From positions 237,416,750 to 237,480,749 of the forward strand of contig CATIUR010000001.1 of NCBI GenBank assembly GCA_949592205.1: 64,000 bases of DNA, written 5' to 3'. Positions 11,441 through 20,426 of the stretch are shown here, one piece after another. Position numbers and translations under genes: made by a program. Positions within the stretch are counted from its first letter, which is position 1. Each line of letters opens with the position of its first letter. The stretch is from Helichrysum umbraculigerum (lineage: Eukaryota > Streptophyta > Magnoliopsida > Asterales > Asteraceae). The notes under the pieces were generated by a model. That model made no database searches. It had not been told where the DNA came from and saw only the letters and a list, made by a program, of their open reading frames with translations.

Positions 11441-11989
11441 GACCTATCACTGTTCAATTTGTATTTACAATAGGATACTACATGGGTGTGTACAATATTT
11501 GCAAAAGATTTTTGGAAATCAGAAGACTACCAATACTGTTACCATAGAACAAGAATTACAACTAGAATCCAAGCCCAAAACAGGGCCATACAAACCAGAC
11601 CAAGCAGCAGCAAAACACTTAAACCATAATGCAATTACAAGGAGTAACCTCAGAGGACACAAGTACACAACAAACAAAAACAAAAGATTCACTACTAAAA
11701 CTAAAGCAGCCAACTACACAGCACAGATCACCAAAACCCCAAACCAAAAAAAAACAGGCCAGCGACCCAAAACAGCAGCAGACAGGGCCAGGAATCCAGC
11801 ACTACCCGAACACCCGAACCCATTTAACTGAGACCAGCCGCCTGAATAAGATTCTTCCATCGGATCCACGAAACTTTGAACTGTTTTAGACCTCACGAAA
11901 AATCAACCATAAGACTGAACCTGAATTCAGCAAGCAAATTAAATCCGAGACAACTCTGAAGAACCATTTAACACTTTCCAATTGCGTTG
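11441..11989. other. No confident gene; open frames of biased composition
   Basis: Overlapping open frames on both strands (for example 11499-11831) exist because the plus strand is rich in AAC/CAA and poor in T. They have no recognisable domain, and the minus strand reads as hydrophobic low-complexity sequence. The segment may be the remains of a retroelement, but I cannot classify it. Confidence 0.4.
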
Positions 11990-12241
11990 ACTCCACACTA
12001 CATAGAGAGCAGTCCAAATTTTACCCTTCGACACTACCCTTCAAAAGATAGTGTCAAAAGTATACACCTATATTCACCGCTCAATGACTTGTATAAATGT
12101 TTGGTCACTGGTCAGGGTACACTATTGATGACCATATATACCAACTTTGACTAATATCACTAATCACTGCATTAGAGGATTTAGAATTTAATTGAATAAC
12201 ATATTATTAGTTTTGGTTGATTATAATTGAAGAGAGGTATC
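11990..12241. repeat. Duplicated segment, copy 2, left of the LTR retrotransposon
   Basis: Matches 1640-1760 (shared CATAGAGAGCAGTCCAAATT, ACACTACCCTTCAAAA, TATACACCTATATTCAC). The paralogous sequence continues right of the retrotransposon at 22803, so the retroelement inserted into copy 2. The last five bases (12237-12241, GTATC) are the left copy of its target duplication. Confidence 0.75.
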
Positions 12242-14612
12242 TGTAACACCCGCGTAATTAGGATAATTAATTATGCTTAATTGTTTGTAACTAGTTGTAA
12301 TTAGTATGTAATAGGACTAATTACAGGCTCTATTTGTATATATATAAGTTGATTTATATATATATGTGTGTATTTACGCGATTTGGATAAATCGTACAAA
12401 TTAACCGGACGGAGTCCGACACAATTATTTTGACGTTGGTGACAGAAATTTACCTAAATAATGAGAACGTATTTTATTATATAAAATACACAGCGAACAA
12501 ACATTAATTATAATATCGCGACGACATTTTAAATAATTTAACGAATACGTATTAAACGCGAGTTAAGAATTTTAATACTTCGACGAATGTTTTTATAATT
12601 AATTTCAAGGTATTTCATTAAAATATTCCCGTCACCTTTTAAAAATATAACTGCTTGATTTAACGTCTAAACGACGGAGGAAACGAACACCGCACGGAGC
12701 GCGGAGGCGCGGACTGAAAATGGGAGGCTTAACCTCCCACTTCCTTTTTCTCTTTCTTTTCACTTTCTCATTTCTTTCTCTTTCTTTCTCTCATTTCTCT
12801 CTCAACTAACAAAACCACCACCATCTTACAAAATCACAAAATAACATCACGAAACGACGCCGAATCATACCACCCCTTTGGAATAAAAGAACCACGGCAT
12901 CCCGATCTACCTTTCCATCTTTTCGGATTTTCGATCCGACATTTTGTAAGTTTCCGACAAAACCCGAAACTCTCCGTTTTTACTCATTTTTACGTTTTTA
13001 TGGTTTATATATGCTTAAAATGTCCAAAAATGGGTTGGGTAAAAGATTTGGACCAAACGGAAGTTTTTCGACCGATTTTCCGGCCACCATTGTCCGATCA
13101 GACCGCAACGTCGCAGAGACGACGGGCTACCTGCGACGTAGGCCACTACGTCGCAATACCCCTCGCAACGTCGCATATAGCGACGTCAGCCCTAACGTCG
13201 CATTAAGTGGCCAACGTCGCACTTAGCGACATCGACCCCTACGTCGCACAAATACTCAACGTCGCATATAGCGACGCCAGCCTTTACGTCGCATTAAATT
13301 GCGAAATCGCACATAGCGACGTCATGCTCAACGTCGCAGTCAGGATCTGCGACGTAGCACCCAACGTCGCACCCTACGTCGCATGCTACGTCGCACAAAC
13401 CAGAACCTTGAAAAGTCAGATTTTACTAAGTGTCGAACTTACACAACTTCAAATACTTATGTCATACGACTTAACAAACGTCATAGAACATACTTTCTAT
13501 TACAATTACACTAAATTGCGTTATAAATGATAACACTTTGAATCATTATTACAAACCGTCACCAACGGGCCATATTTGTTTTCAAACTACAACGGATTAC
13601 TAAACAAACACTTGGACATAATGAGTTGTGTACACAACTAGCCTAGATGGTCTTGCGAGACATCTACTTACTTAAATTCATATGTTTAGGCATTTGAAGG
13701 TTACGGGTTCGGAGAACCTACGGTTGAGATTACTTACTCGTTTATTGATATAAACGTACTTGCAAAGACTCATGTGAGTCTTACGGCCCCACTTTTACTG
13801 TTTTACTTATTGGGGGAGATACATGCTACTACTTTTTCCTTGAACACAAGTACTAAACTGTTTATTATACCAAACGAAATTGCATGAGTTTACTTACAAA
13901 CAGAAGTCTCTCCATCATACATCGTTAGTTATGGACTTAAGCGCGAACAGTAGTTAATGGATCCATTAGGGAAATGACCCTCCCCACCCGGGGCAGTAGC
14001 GCTGCCACGTACCGATTTACACGTATAAACGGGTGACAACTTATTCGTTACTGATGCTTGCTCACTTACGAGCATGTCACGGGAGCAAACATATTATTTA
14101 CGGGTTAAGCTTCGATTATGAGCCTCATGGCAACGGTATAAACTTATTTATTTACATTTGCTGGATTGCAATGGCTGATTTTACGCCTGCGGGCACTACT
14201 AATGAAATCTCGTGTTCAAAGCCGATATTATTTACAAACCTGTGAGATTCACCAACCTTTTTGGTTGATACTTTTTAGCATGTTTTCTCAGGTACCCGGA
14301 TGGAGTAGGATTACTCCAGGATTTTAGCTAGAGTCGCATGATTTCAACACAACTGCATTAACGGAGATTCTTAGCATTATCTTTTGTATATTTTGATTAT
14401 GTAATAGAATCTCCCGCTATACGCGTGGACTCTAGGGGAAACTACATTTTGTATACGAAAACACTAAGTTTTCAAACATTATATCTATGGAATGTAACTA
14501 ATTTACAAAACGTCTCATTTAGAGGTCGTTTGCTGTATATCTTGTGCTTTGTATATTGATTAGTAACACCCAAGTATGCTTCCGCAAAACAGCGAATTTC
14601 TGGGGTGTTACA
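12242..14612 (+). repeat. 5' LTR
   Basis: 2371 bp, TG...CA ends, same length as the 3' LTR. An AT-rich stretch with TATATATA runs (about 12333-12372), a pyrimidine-rich tract (12745-12800) and a CpG-rich repeat array (13108-13395) lie within. The transcription start is not evident from sequence. Short ORFs here are duplicated in the 3' LTR and are likely non-functional. Confidence 0.95.
13108..13395 (+). repeat. ACGTCGCA array in 5' LTR (~46-bp units, internal inverted repeats)
   Basis: About a dozen ACGTCGCA words in 290 bp. From 13168 the pattern repeats with a 45-48-bp period (13168, 13214, 13259, 13304, 13352). Most units have the form CGTCGCAyatAGCGACG, an inverted repeat able to form a small hairpin, followed by a single ACGTCGCA. 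The ACGT core is the kind bound by plant bZIP factors; a role as an LTR enhancer or as a methylation target is inference. Repeated in the 3' LTR. Confidence 0.9.
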
Positions 14613-14615
14613 GAT

Positions 14616-14627
14616 TGGTATCAGAGC
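14616..14627 (+). other. Primer-binding site, initiator tRNA-Met
   Basis: TGGTATCAGAGC begins 3 bases after the 5' LTR. It is complementary to the 3' end of plant initiator tRNA-Met and would prime minus-strand DNA synthesis. Confidence 0.93.
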
Positions 14628-15144
14628 CTAAGGTTATAGTGAACTAGGTTGCATTTAGTGGGCCTAGACTATGACCATTAGGCAGTATTTCCTTATTAGG
14701 CATAATTGGTTCAGGAATCACATCATACGACTTTAATTTAACATAGCCTGATCAACTATGTACAATTAAGGAAAGATGATGTGAGGTCTGAAATGGTTAT
14801 GTTAAACGGGGATGCATTAGTTGACTCTGACCACGAGGGAACCGAGACTCTTACTTGTTATGTGCTAGACATACGCTAGGCTATTATATATTGAATATAT
14901 GTGAATAGGCCTCGCACGTAAACACACTCGCTATAGAGATAGCCGACGTTTCTCTGGTGACACTTACGAATTTCTCTCAGCGGTCTGCACCGACCATAAC
15001 AGACTTGATTTCCGTCACACCACCTTGTGGCGCACTCTAATGATTTTATGAAAATCACAACTAACACCCGGAAGCAACGTACTTCCAAGGACTAAAATCC
15101 TCTCTCTGTCATTTCTATAGAACTCAAAGCCACGAATTTCCCAA

Positions 15145-15621
15145 ATGGACGACTACATGTCTGATAGTGACCAAGTCCACGGGGAACAAATCCAGTACAC
15201 GTATCTCGATGAAGACATCGTACCAGAAGAAGAAATCATGCTGGAGGGAAACGAAAATCAGAATTTCGGAATGACTGGCATCGACATAGAAGAATATGAA
15301 AGAGTGCGAGATCAGGCCGTGGGACTAGACGGCCGAAATTGGGCACTTAAGCGTAAGTGCATGGACTATGAACAAAGATTGAGAATCTCAAACCGATCTG
15401 TCCCTACACGAATCAAAGATAAGATCCGTTACTGGAAGAAAGTGGCCACCAACCTAACCCGTAGGACCAAAACATGGATCAAACGTTTGGGCAGGAAATC
15501 AACGGAGGAGACTAGGTACCGCTCCACGACTCAAAGATACAGGGACATGCTTGAAGCACGCTACCACCCACACGACCTGAACCTGGAGTCGGAAGACGAA
15601 TCCGAAGGCCAGGAACCCTAA
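15145..15621 (+). CDS. Extra 158-aa ORF between PBS and gag-pol of the retrotransposon
   Basis: ATG in the context CCCAAATGG. The product starts with an acidic stretch (residues ~1-45, rich in D and E), has a central basic region (KDKIRYWKKVATNLTRRTK and KRLGRKS, about 90-125) and an acidic tail (LESEDESEGQEP). No transmembrane segment, zinc knuckle or protease motif. I do not recognise the family. It ends 362 bases before gag-pol in the same direction, so it could be translated from the genomic RNA or a spliced form, or be an upstream ORF that limits gag-pol translation. A coiled-coil or RNA/DNA-binding role is possible but unproven. Confidence 0.55.
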   Translation: MDDYMSDSDQVHGEQIQYTYLDEDIVPEEEIMLEGNENQNFGMTGIDIEEYERVRDQAVGLDGRNWALKRKCMDYEQRLRISNRSVPTRIKDKIRYWKKVATNLTRRTKTWIKRLGRKSTEETRYRSTTQRYRDMLEARYHPHDLNLESEDESEGQEP

Positions 15622-15983
15622 CTAAGAATGAACCAACCGACTAGCAGAAACTGTGGACCGCCGTGTCACGCTAATGGAACAAATTAATCTACACTAAGAT
15701 TAGCGTAGTTTTCGTCTTGTAATCTATCTCGTAACCTAGGGACTATCTAGCACTACTCTATAAACTAGTCGGATGTAACCATTCCCGGCACCTTTGTAAT
15801 ATCTCTGTAGGATGTAACTTTTGAACTCACTTTATCTATCAGATATCCTTTGTTATCTCAACTCACATTAATTGTCATTTTCCATGTTGATGTTATGTAT
15901 TACTGCTTTTATACATGTACATCTGTGACATTTACCAGCTCATACAAAATCTCATGTATCTTCATTTCTTTTATTGAAGAATC

Positions 15984-18900
15984 ATGCCGCCAAAGACACG
16001 ACCATACACCGATGCCCAGATTACCTCCCTTATAACCCAGGCTGTTACTGAAGCCTTGGCTCGGAATACTCCACCAAATTCCTCGAGGAACAGCGATGCC
16101 GCTGAAACCACTACTGCTAAACCCTGTTCATACAAAGACTTTCAGAACTGCAAACCTCTAAACTTTGCAGGTACTGAGGGAGCTATCGGTCTAGTACGCT
16201 GGATCGAGAAAGTTGAGTCCGTATTTCTTATCTGCAACTGTGCGGAGGGAGATAAGGTTAAGTTCTCCGTTAGTACTTTTACTGACACCGCACTCACCTG
16301 GTGGAACACTTATGCCCAGACTGTGAGTGTTGCTACTGCTTACCAACTCCCGTGGGAGGAGTTGAAGAAGATGTTGAGGGGTGAGTATTGCCCCAGGGAT
16401 GAATTGAAACAACTAGAAGTGGAATTCTGGAATCACAAGATGCAGGGTGATGACATCACCGGATACACCAACCGTTTCCACCAACTGGCACTTCTGTGCC
16501 CAACCATGGTCGATCCTGAGTACAAGAGGATCGAGAAATTTGTTGATGGTCTTCCTGAGAGACTCCAAGACCTGGTAACTTCTTCCAAACCGGGTACTAT
16601 TCAGAGCGCCATCCGTATGGCCCATGAACTAACGGCAAATTCTGTCCGCCGTGGTACAACGTCAACCCCATCTGCAAACAACAAACGCAAGTGGGAAGGT
16701 AACCCCAACTCATCCAACCAAACCTTCAACAAAAAGCCTGAGTACATTAAGGCTTATACATCTGGAACTTCGGAAAAGAAAGGGTACAGCGGGAACAAGC
16801 CCTACTGTTCCAAATGCAGCCGCCATCATGACGGTTCTTGCCCTTGCTCCAACTGCAAACGGTTCGGGCATCTAGCCAAGGATTGCCGAATCAACATTTC
16901 TACCCCCAACACTAATGCACCAAAGGCCTGCTTTGGGTGCGGAAATACAGGGCATTTCAAGAAAGATTGCCCAAAGCTGAAAAACAACAACAACCCTGCT
17001 CGCGGCAGAGCATTCGTTATCAAGGCTGGAGAAGCCAGACAAGACCCGAACGTCGTGACGGGTACGTTCCTTCTCAACGACCTTACTGCTTCTGTGTTAT
17101 TTGATACCGGTGCCGATAGAAGCTTCATATCTGAGAAATTTAGCCCTTTACTTGATATTACTCCCACTGCCTTAGATGCTAAATACATTGTAGAATTAGC
17201 TAACGGAAAACTGATTGAGACTGATAGCATCATACACAACTGTACACTTAACCTCACGAACGAAACGTTTTCCATTGATTTAATCCCTGTCGAGATCGGC
17301 AGCTTCGATATTATTGTCGGTATGGATTGGTTATCCAGGCACCGAGCTGAAATCATCTGCCATGACAAACTCGTTCGCATACCTCTTGTCTCCGGTGGAA
17401 CCTTAGTCCTACAAGGGGAGACCGGTAGACGGAATCTGAATATTGTATCCTGTCTGAAAACGAGAAAATATCTACGAAAAGGGTATCAAGCCATCCTCGC
17501 ACACGTAACGGAAAAGAAGTCGGAGGAGAAGCGACTTGAGGATGTTCCGATCGTGCGGGATTTCCCGGAAGTCTTTCCTGAAGACTTGCCCGGACTTCCG
17601 CCACCTAGACAAGTTGAATTCCAAATCGAACTTGTGCCCGGAGCTGCACCCGTGGCACGAGCCCCTTACCGTTTAGCACCATCCGAAATGCAGGAGTTGT
17701 CTAACCAACTACAGGAACTCCTGGACAGAGGATTCATTCGACCAAGTTCCTCACCTTGGGGAGCTCCAGTCTTATTCGTGAAAAAGAAAGATGGGTCTTT
17801 CCGCATGTGTATCGACTACCGAGAGCTGAATAAGCTAACCATAAAGAATCGGTACCCACTTCCTAGAATCGATGACCTATTTGACCAACTCCAGGGATCG
17901 AGTGTTTACTCAAAGATTGATCTACGGTCGGGTTATCATCAACTCCGAGTCCGTGACAATGATATCCCAAAGACAGCCTTCCGAACTCGTTATGGGCATT
18001 ACGAGTTCCAAGTGATGCCATTCGGTTTAACCAACGCACCGGCCGTATTCATGGACCTTATGAATCGGGTGTGCAAACCATATCTTGACAAATTCGTCAT
18101 TGTGTTCATCGACGATATTCTGATTTACTCTCGCAATGAGCAGGAACATGCTCAACATCTGAAAACCATTATAGGACTTCTGAAACACGAAGAGTTATAT
18201 GCCAAATTCTCTAAGTGTGAGTTCTGGATTCGAACCGTTCAATTCCTCGGGCACGTGATTGACAGCCAAGGAATTCATGTTGATCCCGCCAAGATTGAAG
18301 CAATCAAGGGCTGGGAGTCACCGACCACTCCAACCGAAGTGAGACAATTCTTAGGTCTTGCTGGTTATTACCGCCGATTCATCGAAAACTTTTCAAGAAT
18401 AGCTGTTCCACTAACCACACTGACTCAGAAAGATAAGAAGTTCGATTGGACTGATAAACAAGAGTCAGCCTTCCAGCTACTGAAAAACAAACTTTGCAGT
18501 GCACCAATTCTGTCCTTACCCGAGGGCACCGACGATTTCGTAGTTTACTGCGACGCCTCACACCAGGGACTTGGTTGTGTGTTGATGCAACGGGAAAAAG
18601 TCATTGCCTATGCCTCACGACAACTGAAAATACACGAGAAAAACTATACGACCCACGACCTCGAGTTAGGTGCTGTGGTCTTCGCATTGAAAATCTGGAG
18701 ACATTATCTCTACGGTACGAAAAGCACTATCTTTACCGATCACAAAAGTCTCCAACACATATTCGATCAGAAAGATCTAAACATGAGACAACGTCGCTGG
18801 GTTGAGTTACTTAGTGACTACGACTGCGAGATCAAATACCATCCGGGCAAGGCTAACGTAGTTGCTGATGCCTTAAGCCGAAAAGAACGAGTGAAACCCC

Positions 18901-20393
18901 TTCGAGTCCGAGCACTTTCTATGACAATTCATAACGAGCTTCCTGCTCAAATCCTTACCGCTCAACTTGAAGCACTCAACGATGAAAACTTGAAAAATGA
19001 AGCCCTGCGAGGCTTGGATAAACAATTCGAAATCAAACCCGATGGAACTCGATACTTCTCTAACCGGGTGTGGTTACCCAAATTCGGAAACTTGCGAGAT
19101 TTGGTGATGGCTGAAGCGCACAAATCTCGATACTCTATACATCCCGGATCTGACAAGATGTATCATGACGTCAAAGGGTTGTATTGGTGGCCTAACATGA
19201 AAGCTGACATCGCCTTGTACGTCAGTAAATGCCTAACCTGTTCCAAAGTAAAGACCGAACACCAAAGACCCTCTGGGTTGCTTCAACAACCTGAAATTCC
19301 TCAATGGAAATGGGAACAGATTTCCATGGACTTCATTACCAAACTACCGAAAACTTCGAGTGGTTGCGATACCATTTGGGTGATCGTGGACCGTCTCACG
19401 AAATCTGCTCATTTTCTGGCCATCAAGGAAACCGACAAGATGGAGCGTCTGACTCGCATCTATGTCAAAGAAATCATCTCGCGACACGGTGTACCTATCT
19501 CGATCATCTCGGATAGGGACAGCCGTTTTACTTCTAACTTTTGGAAATCGCTACAGAAATCTCTTGGTACTCGTCTGGATATGAGTACTGCTTATCACCC
19601 GCAAACCGATGGCCAAAGCGAGCGAACTATTCAAACACTGGAGGATATGCTACGAGCCTGCGTAGTCGACTTCGGTACTTCTTGGGAAAATCACTTACCG
19701 TTGTGTGAGTTTTCGTACAACAACAGTTACCATACCAGCATAAAGGCTGCACCCTTCGAGACACTTTACGGACGTAAGTGCCGATCACCTGTCTGTTGGA
19801 CTGAGTTAGGAGAATCCCAACTCACGGGTCCAGAAATCATTCAAGAAACTACTGAGAAAATCGTTGGTATTCAAAACCGGCTGAAAGCCGCACGTGATCG
19901 TCAGAAAAGCTATGCTGACGTGAGACGCAAACACCTTGAGTTCCAGGTAGGAGACAAGGTACTTCTCAAAGTGGCACCGTGGAAAGGTGTTATTCGATTC
20001 GGGAAACGAGGCAAACTAAATCCTAGATACATCGGACCATTCGAAATCCTTGAAAGGATTGGTCCAGTGGCATATCGCCTGCAACTTCCTGCTGAACTTA
20101 GCAGCGTACACAACACATTCCACATTTCTAACTTGAAGAAATGTCTGTATGACGAGACGCTGATTATACCGCTCGACGAAATTCAAATCGATGATAAACT
20201 TCATTTTGTCGAGAAACCTATGGAAATCATGGACCGTGAGGTCAAGCAATTGAAACAGAGTCGTATTCCCATAGTAAAAGTCAGGTGGAATTCTAGGCGC
20301 GGCCCAGAGTTCACCTGGGAACGGGAAGACCAAATGCGACAGAAATACCCACATCTCTTCCCAGACAACGCACCGTCCGTGCACTCAGGCTAA
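15984..20393 (+). CDS. Gag-pol polyprotein of Ty3/gypsy (Tekay-type) retrotransposon
   Basis: 1469 aa with no stop or frameshift. Retrotransposon gag domain at ~55-230; zinc-knuckle-type motifs at ~288 (CSNCKRFGHLAKDC) and ~316 (CFGCGNTGHFKKDC); aspartic protease with DTGADRS at ~374; reverse transcriptase with YRELNKLTIKNRYPLPRIDD and the FIDDIL box (D710, D711); RNase H with YCDASHQGLG (D857) and TDHKSL; integrase with HHCC zinc finger (H1053 region; CLTCSK) and a DDE core starting MDF (D1116), then ISDRDSRF and DGQSERTIQ. A chromodomain-like tail covers ~1400-1465. Protease would cut the polyprotein; RT/RNase H copies the RNA in virus-like particles and integrase inserts it. All expected catalytic motifs that I checked are present. 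Gag and pol share one frame, typical of this clade. Confidence 0.97.
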   Translation: MPPKTRPYTDAQITSLITQAVTEALARNTPPNSSRNSDAAETTTAKPCSYKDFQNCKPLNFAGTEGAIGLVRWIEKVESVFLICNCAEGDKVKFSVSTFTDTALTWWNTYAQTVSVATAYQLPWEELKKMLRGEYCPRDELKQLEVEFWNHKMQGDDITGYTNRFHQLALLCPTMVDPEYKRIEKFVDGLPERLQDLVTSSKPGTIQSAIRMAHELTANSVRRGTTSTPSANNKRKWEGNPNSSNQTFNKKPEYIKAYTSGTSEKKGYSGNKPYCSKCSRHHDGSCPCSNCKRFGHLAKDCRINISTPNTNAPKACFGCGNTGHFKKDCPKLKNNNNPARGRAFVIKAGEARQDPNVVTGTFLLNDLTASVLFDTGADRSFISEKFSPLLDITPTALDAKYIVELANGKLIETDSIIHNCTLNLTNETFSIDLIPVEIGSFDIIVGMDWLSRHRAEIICHDKLVRIPLVSGGTLVLQGETGRRNLNIVSCLKTRKYLRKGYQAILAHVTEKKSEEKRLEDVPIVRDFPEVFPEDLPGLPPPRQVEFQIELVPGAAPVARAPYRLAPSEMQELSNQLQELLDRGFIRPSSSPWGAPVLFVKKKDGSFRMCIDYRELNKLTIKNRYPLPRIDDLFDQLQGSSVYSKIDLRSGYHQLRVRDNDIPKTAFRTRYGHYEFQVMPFGLTNAPAVFMDLMNRVCKPYLDKFVIVFIDDILIYSRNEQEHAQHLKTIIGLLKHEELYAKFSKCEFWIRTVQFLGHVIDSQGIHVDPAKIEAIKGWESPTTPTEVRQFLGLAGYYRRFIENFSRIAVPLTTLTQKDKKFDWTDKQESAFQLLKNKLCSAPILSLPEGTDDFVVYCDASHQGLGCVLMQREKVIAYASRQLKIHEKNYTTHDLELGAVVFALKIWRHYLYGTKSTIFTDHKSLQHIFDQKDLNMRQRRWVELLSDYDCEIKYHPGKANVVADALSRKERVKPLRVRALSMTIHNELPAQILTAQLEALNDENLKNEALRGLDKQFEIKPDGTRYFSNRVWLPKFGNLRDLVMAEAHKSRYSIHPGSDKMYHDVKGLYWWPNMKADIALYVSKCLTCSKVKTEHQRPSGLLQQPEIPQWKWEQISMDFITKLPKTSSGCDTIWVIVDRLTKSAHFLAIKETDKMERLTRIYVKEIISRHGVPISIISDRDSRFTSNFWKSLQKSLGTRLDMSTAYHPQTDGQSERTIQTLEDMLRACVVDFGTSWENHLPLCEFSYNNSYHTSIKAAPFETLYGRKCRSPVCWTELGESQLTGPEIIQETTEKIVGIQNRLKAARDRQKSYADVRRKHLEFQVGDKVLLKVAPWKGVIRFGKRGKLNPRYIGPFEILERIGPVAYRLQLPAELSSVHNTFHISNLKKCLYDETLIIPLDEIQIDDKLHFVEKPMEIMDREVKQLKQSRIPIVKVRWNSRRGPEFTWEREDQMRQKYPHLFPDNAPSVHSG

Positions 20394-20417
20394 TTTCGGG
20401 ACGAAATTTCTTTAACA

Positions 20418-20426
20418 AGGGGAGAA
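20418..20426 (+). other. Polypurine tract
   Basis: AGGGGAGAA lies directly before the 3' LTR start TGTAACACCC. It would resist RNase H and prime plus-strand synthesis. Confidence 0.9.

Noticed and set aside
11499..11896. Overlapping ORFs on both strands
   Set aside because: They result from skewed base composition; no domain, no shared frame with a paralog, no start context.
13108..13395. CRISPR-like look of the regular repeats
   Set aside because: Plant nuclear context, units are degenerate and contiguous without unique spacers, and the array lies in both LTRs of a retrotransposon.
13000..13530. Open frames in the LTR array giving NVAxSD-type repeat peptides (also at 21185-21715)
   Set aside because: They follow from the DNA repeat, overlap in two frames, lack a domain, and lie in an LTR. 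I treat them as by-products of the array.
16826..17380. 184-codon minus-strand ORF inside gag-pol
   Set aside because: Antisense shadow of the zinc-knuckle and protease coding region with no domain of its own.
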